Below, one piece after another: positions 51,744 through 63,925 of a stretch of 64,000 bases of DNA. Source of the DNA: Morchella semilibera. Taxonomy: Eukaryota > Ascomycota > Pezizomycetes > Pezizales > Morchellaceae. The stretch spans positions 1,837,802 to 1,901,801 of the forward strand of contig CM018603.1 in the NCBI GenBank assembly GCA_009192285.1. The letters run 5' to 3'. The notes under the pieces were generated by a model. The model made no database searches. It had not been told where the DNA came from and worked only from the letters and a program-made list of their open reading frames with translations. The translations under genes and the position numbers were made by a program. How positions within the stretch are numbered: the first letter of the stretch is position 1; each line of letters starts with the position of its first letter.

Positions 51744-52239
51744 TATCACGGCCCTGCCCTCTGCCTCTCGTCTTCCGCCAAAGCGTCTTCGGAACAGAGT
51801 TGTTGGATAGTATCAGTCGATGTCGGAAGGAGAATGACGGATTAGAAAGTAGCTCGGGTAATGGAATGTAAGCGCTAGGAAGAATTGGGTGATAACAGGA
51901 TAGAATTGGGATTATCGGGAGTAGTATAGGTGGTACGGGAGTGGGAGAGTTTCTATGGGATTCAATGGTATGAGTCATCGGTGTGAGGGAATAGTTGTAT
52001 ATATAGTGCTCGTTCTTGCCTATGTTTCTGTCTCTTCAGGCAACGTCTTCTTTCTGTTAGCAATCAATACCTTTGGCTTTGGCCCTTCTGTCCTCGATCT
52101 TGTTCCTGAAGCTGAAGCTGAACCTGAACCTGAATCTGAACCTGCCTCGTCTCTGGTATATCTCGAGCCGACTCCATTCCCGTCCTGGCCTCTCGACTCT
52201 ACCCCTGTCTCGCTTCCAACCCAACCTCGTCCCGTTAGA
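51744..52239 (+). repeat. Solo LTR2 in purine-rich repeat
   Basis: TATCACGGCCCTGC...CGTCCCGTTAGA, 496 bp. The flanks TATTT and TATGT match at four of five bases. Confidence 0.85.
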
Positions 52240-52346
52240 TATGTATAGACAAATAAAATTGAGTAAAAAGAGCTATATGCCGAAGAAGTATAGAAAAGTA
52301 GGAATAAGTACGGATAAGTAGGTCAATTACAAACAAATGCTACTAT

Positions 52347-52853
52347 TATCACGGAGCGAGACGGGGACAGAAGCGGAAAAGACAAAGTACACAACCGAGG
52401 CGGAACAAGGCAGAGCGCAAGTGTATAAGGCGACGTGAAGCAACCTATAAAGTTGCCGGGCGAGGGACGAAGCGAGACAGGGCGGGGAACGAGACGGGAC
52501 TATGGGTTTCCTCCTTCCTTTCAGGAAGTAAAGGCGGGAAAGGGGTCCAGAGGTACTAGCTAGAGGTCCTGGAGCTTTATATTGACTAAAGGACAAGAAG
52601 GTTGCGTGAAGAAGAAAGGAAAGAAAGAGAAACCCTACAAGCGAGGGAGAAAGCTCCCTATATATAGCCCCAAAATCCCTTTGCTGACTCATCCTATAGA
52701 AACCCATAGAACCTCAAGGAAATCCTTCTATTAGAAATACATATGCAATGTTGACTCATATAATCCCTGCTTAGAAACTCATAGAACACCATTAACAATC
52801 CCTGACTAATCCTTCTTCCCACAATATCGCTAAGTACACTCCACGCCGTGATA
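52347..52853 (-). repeat. LTR3, 3' LTR of the family-2 chromovirus
   Basis: A 507-bp unit, TATCACGGAGCGAGACG...CCACGCCGTGATA. Confidence 0.88.
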
Positions 52854-54263
52854 GATATTAGGTCCCCCTCCGAGGTCTAAGTCCTGTTAGGCTTACGTGA
52901 GTAACGTTCGTGAAACTCCCTAATCAACTCGGGAGAGTTATCTAGGTCTCCGTAGGGTTGCAACGATGGTTCATCATACCCGGTATACCGGACGAGATAC
53001 TCTAGTCTTCTACGTCGCTTCTGGTAATCCAAAATAGCATTGACTTCCCACTCCTGTTCTCCCTCAATCTCAACTGGCGGTGGAGGCGGCAGTACTTGTC
53101 CCAGGACTGGGTCGTTCGCAGCGGGTGAGAGTAGCGAAACATGAAACACTGGATGAACCTTTATCAATGAGGGTAAGGTAAGTTTATAGGCATATGGGCT
53201 GACAATCTTCGAAATTGGATAAGGCCCTACTTGTTTCCAATCCAGCTTCTTCGAAGGTCGTTTGCTCAACAAGTTCCGGGTCGATAACCATACTCGATCT
53301 CTAACAGCATAGCGAGGTGCGGGAGTCCTACTGGCATTGGCCGACTGCTCTTGAATTCGTTGGGCTCGAAACATCTCTGCGCGAAGAAAATCAAACACTT
53401 CTGACATTTCTCTTGCCATAGTATTGGCTTGGTCCTCATTGGTTGTAGCAACATGCCTAAGCGGGCCAAAATTCATTCGGGGGTGTCGTACATAATTTGC
53501 TTCGAAGAGGGAGAGTTTGGTTGACTCGGAAACATGATTATTCGTAGCAAACTCGGCCATAGGAAAATAAGTAGCCCAGTTATCCTGTTGATAATCCACA
53601 TAGCTCCGAAGATACTATTCTATAATAGCATTAATTCTTTCGGTTTGGCCGTCGGTTTGTGGGTGGAAGGCAGTAGAATAGCGAGGGGCGATCTCGAGAC
53701 GTTCGCAAAGTGATTTCCAGAAATCAGATGTAAATTGAGTCCCTCGGTCTGAAACTATTTTTTCAGGGAGGCCATGTCATTTCCCAACATTTTCCAAATA
53801 CATTTGAGTAACATCCCTGGCCCCTGATTCCTCGGTGCATGGAATGAAGTGTTGCATTTTTGTAAGGCGATCAACAACAACCAATATTGCATTATATCCG
53901 TTGCTCATTGGTAGGCCCGTAACAAAATCCATTGATACATCCGTTCATGGTGCTATAGGAATCGAAAGCGGGCGAAGAACTCCTTGGGGGGCGTTACGGT
54001 TGGCCTTGCTTCTCCGGCAAGTATGACAATTCATAACATAGCGGTCGGTATACTTCCGCATATTTGGCCAATAATATTTGCGACTAAGAAGCTCCAAGGT
54101 TTTAACTCTACCGGGATGACCTGCTAATAGCTTATCGTGATATTCTTGAAGGAGTCTAAGCTGCAACTCCTCATATTTCGGTACGAAGAGTTTGCGTCGG
54201 TATAGGAGAAATCCGTCTTCGTTCTCCATGCATTCGGCTAGGGAAATCTGTTTCGATTGCTTC

Positions 54264-54895
54264 TGTCCCGGGGTCTTGGCATCGGTCCTGAGGACTTGGT
54301 AGTTGAAGCGCTGTTGTGATTGTTTAGGAATAGTTAGGCGAGGGACGGGTGTGCTAAGGCAGGTTGTCGTCATGGGTTTCTAGGAGGTTCGATGGCGTGA
54401 TGGATTTGTAATGTAAATAGCGAAGATGGTGGGGAGAAATACGAGGTGTGGATGCAATGGAGTTCTGTGGATTTCTATAAACTGATGAATGAGTCATAGC
54501 GGACTGGTAGGGGAGAAGTATTAAATAGCGGGGATAGATGTTTTTCTTAGTTCTTTCTTTCTTTTCTATCTGTCTCGTCTTCCTGTTATCTCGGTACATA
54601 GAAATCTACTCCTATTTCCAAGCCATAGCCTCTCGTACCAAAGACTCTATCCTCCTAGAAAGAGGAAACCCACAGTATCCATCATCGTTCTCATTGAGGC
54701 CCACTCAGTCCTCACCTTCCCTGCTCTGCGCCCTTATGCCTTTGCCTTTGCCTTTGCCTTTGCCGGTGCCTGTGCTTGTGCCTGCCCGTTGTCGTCCCTG
54801 TCTTCGTCGGTCTCCTCGTCGCGTAGACTGTGCTCCTCGAGCCTATCTGCGTCATCATTGTCATCTTCTTCTTTGCGTCGGGTTACTATGTCACA
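54264..54895 (+). repeat. Solo LTR1 in integrase region
   Basis: A 632-bp LTR1 with GCTTC at 54,259-54,263 and 54,896-54,900. Confidence 0.93.
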
Positions 54896-55854
54896 GCTTC
54901 GTACCATCCTTTAGCATTGCGAGTACTTTATTTGGGAAAATATCTTCCTGGTAAGCTTTCAAAAATAACTTTTGGACGGTAGACATTCCTTCAGGGGGTT
55001 CATTTGCTAAAGAACCTGCCAACAAACTTAGCTTAGTATCCAAATTTTTCTTTTTTAGCACAGTCTGGTATTGATATTCGAGACATTCATCCCCCTCCTT
55101 AGACAGATCCCCTGATCGCCTCGTTAATGTATCCGGTTTCCCTTCTTGCTACCCTGGTCTGAATTGAATAATAAAATCAAAGCGTGATAGGAATTCCGAC
55201 CAACGGGTTTGTCGTCGATTTAGCAACTTAGTTCACATAAAATATTCCAGATTCCTATGATCCGTCAAAACCTTGACTAGATAAGAGGCAGTCTCCAGAA
55301 AATAATGCCATTCCTCAAATCCCCGAATGATAGCCAGCAATTCCTTGTCATATATCTCGTAGTTGCATTCCGCCGGCGTGTGTTTCTTAGAGAAGAACGC
55401 AACAGGATGTAGTACCCCCTCGTCATCTCTTTGGGACATAATAGCGGCGTAAACGTAGTCGAAGGCGTCCGTTTCCACAATAATCTCCCGGTCAGAGTCG
55501 AAGTGCCTCAGTATCGGAGCGGACGTAAATGCTACCTTGAGATCCTGAAAAGCTTTCTCGGTTTTATCTGTCCATTTAAAAACCACTCTGGATTTAGTTA
55601 ACGCAGTTAGGGGGGAAACTACTCTGGAATATGCGTAAATAAAACGACGGTAGAAATTTGCAAATCCCAAAAATCCCTGCACATCCTTCAGGCAGGTTGG
55701 AGTATCCCAGTTTCTAATAGTAGCCACCTTTGATTCGTCCATCTTAATTCCTTCTGGTATAAGGACAAATCCGAGATACATGGTTTCCTCAACATGCCAT
55801 TCACATTTCTCAGGTTTAAGATACACCTGATTCTCTTCAAGTATCCTAAGAACC

Positions 55855-56482
55855 TGTCCCGGCATCTTGGCATCAGTCCCGAGGGCTCGGTAGTCGAAGC
55901 GCCGTTATGATTGTTTAGGAATGGTTGAGCGAGAAAAGGGTGTGTTAAAGGGAGGGTGTCGTCATTGGGTTCTAAGAGGTTCGATGGCGTGATAGATTTG
56001 TAATGTAAATAACAGAGATGGTGGGGAGGAATGCGAGGTGTGGATGCGATGGAGTTCTGTGGGTTTCTATGGGCTGATGTATGAGTCATAGCGAACTAGT
56101 GGATGGGAAGTGTTAAAAAGCGAAGGTAGATGTTTTCCTTAGTTCTTTCTTTCTTTTCTCTGTCTCGTCTTCCTGTTATCTCGGTACATAGGAATTTACT
56201 CCTATCCTCAAGCCATAGTCTCTCATACCCAAGATTCTGCCCTCTAAAGAGGAAAACCATAGTACCTCTCATCGTTCTCGTTGAGGTCCATCCAGTCCTC
56301 ACTCTCTCTGCTCTGTGCTCGTGTGCCTCTGCCCTTGCCTTTCCCTCCGCCGGTCCCTGAGCTCTTGCCGGTCCGGTGTTGCCTCTGTCTTCGTCGGTCT
56401 CCTTGTTGCGTAGACTGTGCTCCCCGAGTCCTTCTGCGTCATTATTGTCATCTTCTTCTTTGCGTCAGGTTACTCCGTCACA
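55855..56482 (+). repeat. Solo LTR1 in reverse transcriptase region
   Basis: A 628-bp LTR1 with GAACC at 55,850-55,854 and 56,483-56,487. Confidence 0.93.
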
Positions 56483-58114
56483 GAACCTTGTCGACATGGA
56501 TCTTATGTTCTTCGAGCGTGGCGGAATAAATTAAAATGTCATCTAGATAAGCCGTGGCAAATTGATCCAAATAGGGGCGTAACATATCATTAATCCAATG
56601 TTGAAAATCGGCAGGCGCATTGGTAAGACCAAAAGGCATAACCGTATACTCAAAATGTCCATACCTAGTCCTAAAGGCTGTTTTCCATTCGTTTCCTTCC
56701 CTAATCCTCAACTGATAGTAACCATTGGGGAGGTCCAACTTAGTAAAATACTTAGCGGAAGAAATACCCATAAAAGTCTCCGGTGTCAGAGGTAGAGGAT
56801 GTCGATTCTTGATCGTAACCGCATTTAACTTTCTGTAGTCAACGCAGAGTTGAAGGGAACCATCTACCTTCTTGACAAACAACACGGGGGAGCTTGCTGG
56901 CGATGTACTATGTCGAATCTTTCCATTGGAGAGGTATTCTGCTAAATAATCCCGGAGTGCCTGTAGTTCCAGTCGAGTTATCCCATACATAGGTCCGAAT
57001 GGTACAGCCCTTCCGTCTTGAATATCAATAGATAAATCATATTCCAGTCGATGAGGGGGTAATTTTGATGCTTCAGGTTCATTAAGCAGATGAAGGTACT
57101 GATGATGCTCCCTAGGTACTAAGGCGCGAGGGTCTTTTGGTGTTTGTGCCAGGAGGTCGTCGAGGGCTTTGAGGGTAGTTGAATATAATTGCATTCCTTT
57201 CCTTTTTTTTATTGATCAAACGATGAAAGGCATAGGATTCAATTACCGAAATCTTGGTAACGGGTTTCGCGGAGGGTTCAATAGAAATTTCCTTTGCAAT
57301 GAATTTTGTTTGATTAACCGAGCAATGTGTGGTACAAATAGGGGAATCGAAATGTATCTCATTACGGGCAGGGAGGATAGTCGTTGCGTGTCGGCTCATC
57401 CATGGGAGGCCCATAATGATGGGATAATGTCCGAGTTGTATTACAAAAAAGGGGGCGTCCTCTCTGTGGTCATGGATATCGAGGCTCAGAATAACTTTAT
57501 GGGTGACCTTTCCGGATTCAATAGGTGGGCCGTCTATTACATCTATTTGGCGAAGTATTTGGAGGGGGATTGTAGTAAGATTGTGGTGGCATACGAAGTC
57601 TCGGTCTATAAAAGCGTATCCTGAGGCGCCAGTATCAATGAGGGCATATGATGGGATAAAAAAATCTTTATTCTGAGAAATTGAACACGTTACAACTAAT
57701 TGATTCCCATCCATATCCTTCTCCGAAACTGAAAACCCAGAAAGCGAAAGCCTAAACCAATCCTGAAACCATCCCTGGAGTGAGCCAATCAGTCCAGGGA
57801 AAAATCTTTTAACACCTCATCGCCGGAGGCTTTCTCTTCTTCTTCTTCTCTTACTTCTGCCCTAGCTCCTCTCATCCTGGGGGCTGGGTTCCTGGGGGCT
57901 GGCGCCTGTGAGTACTCCCTAACGAGGTGACCTACACCCCCACAATAAAAACATCTATTTTCCATCCGGCGGGCCTCTCTCTCCTGAGGTTCTGGGTAGC
58001 GGGGGGCAGAAGGGGCAGGAGCATGGTGGCGCAGGTTTGGGGTAGCTGGAGCCTGGTAGCGAGGGGCGGGCAGTCCAGGGGCAACATAGCGAGGTGTGGG
58101 GCGAACGGGGATTG

Positions 58115-58251
58115 CATCAGCAAGACCTGATTTGTCTCCTGATGTCTCCTGAGCCTCAGGAGACTCAAAAAATGTCCAGGAATCTCAGGAGAGTCTCAGG
58201 AGACCCAGGAGACTGTTGGGAGACTCCAGTCACAAGTTGAGCTTGCTGATG
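58115..58251 (+). mobile_element. IR-family element in gag
   Basis: A 137-bp copy with TG duplicated on both sides. Confidence 0.9.
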
Positions 58252-59349
58252 TGTGGGAGTCTGATAGCGAGGGGGTAGCGAGCAGTGAGCATCTGCTACT
58301 TGTTGTCCAAGCGTTGGAGGATAGTGGCAAGTTCATGTATCGTAGTGGGAGTTTCCTCATGGACCATGAATTTGGTGAGTTCCTCGCTCAATCCCTCTAT
58401 AAGAGCCTCCACATTGGCCGTTTCTCTCATTCCGGCCTCAGCGGCATAACGTTGAAACTCGGCAAAGTATTCCGAGAAGGGGCGATTAAGTTGTCGAATT
58501 CTTCTGAGGGTGCGGCGGGCAGTACCTACCTGGTCTGGATCTCCAAAAGCCGTATTCAAAATTTCAAAGAACCTCTCCATTGAGGGGAGGTTGATACCGG
58601 TAGTGGTGATATAGGGTATAAATTGGTCAGTGGCGGGGCCTTCCAGGCAAGAAATGGCATAGGTCAGTTGGTTCTGGAAGGTGGAGTACCGATCGGCATT
58701 GCCCAACAGTTTGAGTTTTAACATATTTTGGAATTGGGGAAGTCTCTTCCTGTTGCCACGATATATCTCCGGATCTGGAAGCTTTTCTGACTTCTCCATT
58801 CGGGGTTCGGGGATCGGGGTAATTTGGAGGAAGCGATTAGGGCGTCGTGGAGGTGGTGGTGGGGGAGCGAGGGGCTCAGCTGGAAGAGGAGGAGGGAGGG
58901 CGATCTGGGCTGCCAATTCGGTCTCTGCTGTACTGGTTGCTTGGTTTGCCTGGGCGACTTCTACTTGGAGGCGAGCGGCTTCCCCTTTCAGGTCCTCGAC
59001 TTTTTTTTCTAGAACTTCGTTTTCCCTTCTTTGTTTCGACACTCTTTTCTGCCATTCCTTGGTGGCTTCTTTGGCTTCCTCGGTGATGTCGTCGAGTTCG
59101 GATAGGAGGGCGTGGACGGTATGAGTTGCCTCATTCATTAACTTATGCATTTTCTTGGCCTCATCGGTGGCTCCTGAGGGGACATTGGGGTAATTGCTAA
59201 CGAAGCTAACTATATCTGCTACTAGTTGTACATAGTTGATCCCTTCGGGGTCCGTCATTTGAGCTTCTTGCGACATGGTAACAAGGCTGGTATAACGGGG
59301 TGCTAGGCAAGGGTTGTTGTGTAGGTTGACGTTAGAGACGTAACTTTAG

Positions 59350-60545
59350 TATCATAAAGCGAAGCGGGTACAAACACAGGGGGAGCTAAGGTACATAACC
59401 GAGGCAGGACGAGACAGGGTGGGGTATGTAATACGATGCAAGGTCTGACGGGGCGGGGGTAGATTCAGGAACGAGGCGGAGTAGGGTTCGGGAACAAAGA
59501 CAGGACGAGGTCGGCTCAGGATACACCCGAGGCGAGGCTGGTTCAGGTTCAGGTTCAGGTTCAGGTTCAGGTTCAGGTTCGGGGACGCGGTGTAGACAGA
59601 AGGGCCGGAGCCAAAGTAATAGACTGCTACAGGAAGAAGACGTTGCCTAGAGAGGCAGAAACATAGGAAAGAACCAACACTATATATACAACTATTCCCC
59701 CGCACCAATGACTCATACCATAGAACCCCATAGAATCTCCCACACTTCCATGCTACCCGTACTATTCCCAATAAACCCCATTCTATCCCGTTACTACCCA
59801 ATTCTCCCTAGTGCTTATATTCCACTCCCGAACTCCTTCCTAACCCGTCATTCTAGTTCCGACATCGACCGATACTATCCAACAACCCTGTTCCGAAGAC
59901 GCCTTGGCGGGGGGCGAGGTACAGGAGGCGGAGCCGTGATACAAGGCAACCGAGAGGGTTGCCAGGCGAGAAGCGAAGCGAGGCTAAACAGTAGGACGAG
60001 ACGGGACTATGGATTTCCTTCTTCCTTCCAGGAAGTAGGAACGGTAGGACTCAATGATAGTGAGAGGTCCTAAGTTTTGTATTGACTAAAGGACAAGAAG
60101 GTTGCGTGAAGAAGAAAGGAAAGAAAGAGAAACCCTATAAGCGAGGGAGAAAGCTCCCTATATATAGCCCCAAAATCCCTTTGCTGACTCATCCCATAGA
60201 AACCCATAGAACCTCAAGGAAATTCTTCCATTAGAAATACATACGCAATGTTGACTCATATAATCCCTGCTTAGAAACTCATAGAACACCATTAACAATC
60301 CTTGACTAATCCTTCTTCCCGCAACATCGCTAAGTACACTCCATGCCCTGATATATATAGCCCCAAAATCCTTTAGCGGACTCATCCCATGGAAACCCAT
60401 AGAACCCAAAGGAAATCCTCCTATTAGAAATACATGCGCAACGTTGACTCATGGAATCCCTGTTTAGAAACTCATAGAACACCATAAAAATCCCTGACTA
60501 ATCCTTCTTCCCACAACATCACCAAGTACGCTCCACGCCGTGATA
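59350..60545 (-). repeat. LTR3, 5' LTR, with nested LTR2 and internal duplication
   Basis: Starts TATCATAAAGCGAAGC. It contains an LTR2 at 59,444-59,942. The terminal ~190 bp is present twice in tandem, ending once at 60,353 (CCCTGATA) and again at 60,545 (GCCGTGATA). Confidence 0.82.
59444..59942 (-). repeat. Solo LTR2 nested in LTR3
   Basis: TCTGACGGGGCGG...GGAGCCGTGATA with CAAGG at 59,439-59,443 and 59,943-59,947. It includes seven tandem TTCAGG/GTTCAG hexamers. Confidence 0.92.
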
Positions 60546-61000
60546 ACCATAAATAATCGAAATTGCTTAGCACTATCCGTTTGAGTAGTACAAGTCTGTT
60601 AATCATGTTATATATAATATTTTACCAAGAAGCTTCAACTGATAAGGATAAGCAGGAATAAGCAGCAATCAGTAATCAAAAGTGCTGATAAGTATATCAC
60701 AGTGTACTACGGATTACAATGGAAAATAGAATATTGTAAAATGAGTTTGGTGTTACGGGTTGCTGTTTTGGACTTTGGGTTTCTATGCATTTCCGTTATA
60801 CGAGTTATGAATCATCCCTGGACAGGGATGTGCATTAGTATATATATGTGGCTATGGATCTTTTCTTTGTGCTTTCCCTTTTCCTTTCTTTTCTTACGTG
60901 TTCTTCCTGTTCTCAACCCTACCCTTTGGGTTTCCTTGTTTCGTGTGATCCTATTATTGTTTCACTTCTCGAGTCTTGTACTACCGGTATCCTGTTTAAG

Positions 61001-61708
61001 TGTTACGGGGCTTGACGTTGACCAGGATCAGGAGAGCCAAGGTACACAACCGAGGCGGGGACACGAACGAAGAAGAGGGGCGACGATGAGAGAACCTCAG
61101 GCTAACCGAGGAGCAGGGTAGTAGGGCAGAGAGTACAGATAGCCTTTCGGACGAGGACGTAGAGACGAAGGTATATCTGCAAGACTTTATTTGTCTCCTA
61201 ATGTCTCCTGAGCCTCAGGAGACCCAAAAGACCCCTAGAAGTCTCAGGGACTCTTAGGAGATTTAGGAGACTGTTGGGAGACTGCAGTCATAAGTTGAGT
61301 TTACTGATGTACCAGTAAACGATACGTACTACTACTAGTATGGTCATGGACTATGGACGAGGCGAGGCGAGACGAGATACTATGCAAGACCCAATGGGCC
61401 CTTGGCAGAAACTATGGTTGTGACGTTGTTTATTCTGAATAAAGACATAAAGCGAAACGAAACTATACCGTAAGGTTTGACAACAGGAAGCACACGTAGG
61501 GAAGAAATAAAAAAAAGAAAAAGGACAAAAGAAAGATCCATAGCAATATATATATACCCCTCCTAACCCCTGTACCATCATGACTAATATCCTCGTGTAA
61601 CGGAAACCTATAGAAACTCCAAGAACCCAAAAGAAAACATCGCAACAGAAAACCTGTTCTCAAATATCCTTCTACTCCCGAAGTCTGTAGTCACGGTACA
61701 CTGTGATA
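61001..61708 (-). repeat. LTR4 nested in LTR4, itself carrying an IR element
   Basis: TGTTACGGGGCTTGACG...GTACACTGTGATA, flanked by TTAAG at 60,996-61,000 and 61,709-61,713. Confidence 0.9.
61174..61309 (+). mobile_element. IR-family element in LTR4
   Basis: A 136-bp copy with worn ends (TATCTGCAAG...TTTACTGATG). TA is duplicated on both sides. Confidence 0.85.
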
Positions 61709-61901
61709 TTAAGTACGAATTGAAGGGTTATATCTGTATCTCGCCTTGCCCTATTGTTCTCGTCTTACTTCACCATAGTCTCCGCTTCACCTCTGTATTA
61801 TCGACTGCTTTTGCTCCAGTCTGACCCCGCTCGCGACCACACCACGCCTCGGTTGTGTACCTTAGCTCTCTCGATCCTTGTCAACGCCAAACCCTGTAAC
61901 A

Positions 61902-63292
61902 AAATATAAATAAGTATAGATAAGCGCTAATAGGTGTCATAAGTCTGATATTCTCTGCATGCTAATCCAATAAATACGTGGAATATGTAGCGGCCCACAT
62001 GTTAAAGTGGGAGAAAATAAGCAAGTATAACGGTAATAAGTGACGATGAATTAAAAGAAGTACTAGTAGGTATAAGTATAAATTAGTGGTAATAAATTGC
62101 AGCAAGTCTCAGCATTTAACAATTATTATGCTTTTCACATAGACGTGCCAAACATCAACGGATTTGATTAGTTAATAATTTCATTGAAATTATTACTTGA
62201 AATTTGATAATATTCTTTATATGATATGTATATATCTATATATAATTCTTTGCAATCGCTGATCTATTGTCCTTTATACATCAAATCATTTTCAAACTAA
62301 AGTCGAAGCTATCAAGGCTATAAACCCTAAAGGCATGATTTGTACAACTATTCCCTGTCAATGACTTAAACGACTTATCTTTCCACAGAATAATTCAATG
62401 CCCAAGCAAATCGTTTCTGATGAAAACAATCAACAACGGACTCAAGAAAACAATACCAATCGCGATCGTAGTTGATAGGAGATCTTGAGATTTTACCATA
62501 TAGGTCAACAATATCAATGCAATCAAGAGTTGCTGAAACTCTAGTACTGGATAATCAAAGTCAACAAGATACGCAAATCATTCCACCTACTATTGTTGAT
62601 AACGATGCAACAATTCCAAATACTCAAATCTCCCCTGAACCTTAGGCTCCTCAAATACCAATTCTTTCGTTCTCAGATGCTGGACAACATTAGCAAGATT
62701 TCAAAAGTCTCAGCAGATTATTTGAATCTCAGAAGACTCAGGAGACTCAAGTCACAAATGGTAAAGCTTGCTGATAAATCGAGTATTACATAACGTAATA
62801 ATACACGAAAGAGATTGCTAGTATCTATTCCCGAACATACCAGAATGGAGAATACTATTGTTGGAAGAGCATTTACAATACCATTATATAGTGTTGAGGT
62901 ATTAACAAATGCTTACATATTTGAATATTTTCTCACATGCAATTAGGAAGAAACTCGTCATGTGATGATTCTTCGAGCCAGGAGTGATGCTAGCAGGCAA
63001 CATCCACGTCGTACTTCCGATGATATTAATGCATGGCTCCTACAAGCATAAGCAAATACTACGAACTCTTCTTCATCTATCTCTGCACCCGTATTTCCTG
63101 AATCTGTTACAGGCAGTAGCGGAATAACTACCATGAGCCAATTTGAAAGACCTTTCTGTCGCTTAAAAGATCAAGCACCAGAAATCCAAACAATTTTAAA
63201 GATCGCAAATGACAGAGTTGATGCATATACATTGCTTGTAGTGCCATATAGTCTTCCAGATCTGTTGAATCTTGCATTACAAAAAATATGGC
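61902..63292. other. AT-rich region with purine-rich repeat and degenerate, unrecognised coding remains
   Basis: 61,902-62,110 is the AAGTA/AATAAG repeat. From about 62,400 to 63,290 short plus-strand open stretches (for example ARSDASRQHPRRTSDD and MSQFERPFCRLKDQAPE) suggest a decayed gene, perhaps a mobile-element structural protein, but no motif is decisive. It is cut by an LTR1 at 63,293. Confidence 0.4.
62688..62776 (+). mobile_element. IR-family element, short 89-bp form (type B)
   Basis: The second copy of the short form, CATTAGCAAGATTTC...GCTTGCTGATA, with AA duplicated on both sides. It shares AAATGGTAAAGCTTGCTGAT with 10,980-11,068. Confidence 0.85.
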
Positions 63293-63660
63293 TGTCTCAA
63301 GGTTTTGGCATTGATCCTGAGGGTTCGATAGTTGTCGCGCTGTTGTTACTAATGAAGGAATATCAAGCGAGGGAGGAATGCAACAACGGGACGGTATCGT
63401 CATTAGGTTCCGTGGTGTTATGTGGCGTAATGGGTTTGTAATGTAATTAGAGAAGATGGTGGGGAGGAAGACGAGGTGTGGTTGCGATGAATTTCTATGG
63501 GGTTCTATAGATGAAGGTATGAGTCATAACGGACTGGCGGAGGAGGGTGTTAAATAGCACGGTAAGACTTTTTCTTTAGTTCTTTCTTTCTTTTCTCTCT
63601 GTCTCGTCTTCCTGTTATCTTAGTACATAGGAACATACTCATATTTTTAAGCTTTAGCTC

Positions 63661-63797
63661 CATCAGCAAACTCAACTTGTGACTGGAGTCTCCCAACAGT
63701 CTCCCAGGTCTCCTGAGAGTCTCCTGAGCCTCCTGGATATTTTCTGAGTCTCCTGAGGCTCAGGAGACATCAGGAGACAAATGAAGTCTTGCTGATG
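63661..63797 (-). mobile_element. IR-family element in LTR1
   Basis: A 137-bp copy with TC duplicated on both sides. Confidence 0.9.
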
Positions 63798-63925
63798 TCC
63801 TCGTACCCAAAACTCTGTTCCCTGTATCATCGTTCTCATTGAGGTCTATCTGGTCCTCACTCTCCCTGCCCTACGCCCTTTTGCCTCTGCTTTTGCCCTT
63901 GCCTTTGCCGGTGCCTGTGCTTGTA

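Larger units (their letters stand above)
52347..60545 (-). mobile_element. Ty3/gypsy chromovirus, family 2 (LTR3 ends), broken
   Basis: The 3' LTR3 is at 52347-52853 and the 5' LTR3 at 59350-60545. The flanks ACTAT and ACCAT agree at four of five bases, so the whole copy probably still sits at its insertion site. Parts on the minus strand: gag from about 59.28 kb (coiled-coil, Pro-rich linker, CCHC knuckle near 57.95 kb), protease (DTGAS near 57.63 kb), reverse transcriptase (about 57.0-56.5 kb and onward past an insertion), RNase H (about 55.5-55.2 kb), integrase (about 54.2-53.3 kb) and chromodomain (about 53.05-52.9 kb). A purine tract GACCTCGGAGGGGG precedes the 3' LTR. It is a fossil, interrupted by two LTR1s, an LTR2 and an IR element, with a few smaller breaks. 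Confidence 0.9.
60695..61901 (+). repeat. LTR4 interrupted by a reversed LTR4
   Basis: TATCACAGTGTACTACGG...ACCCTGTAACA. The inner copy is at 61,001-61,708. The flanks AAGTA and AAATA differ at one base. Confidence 0.82.
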
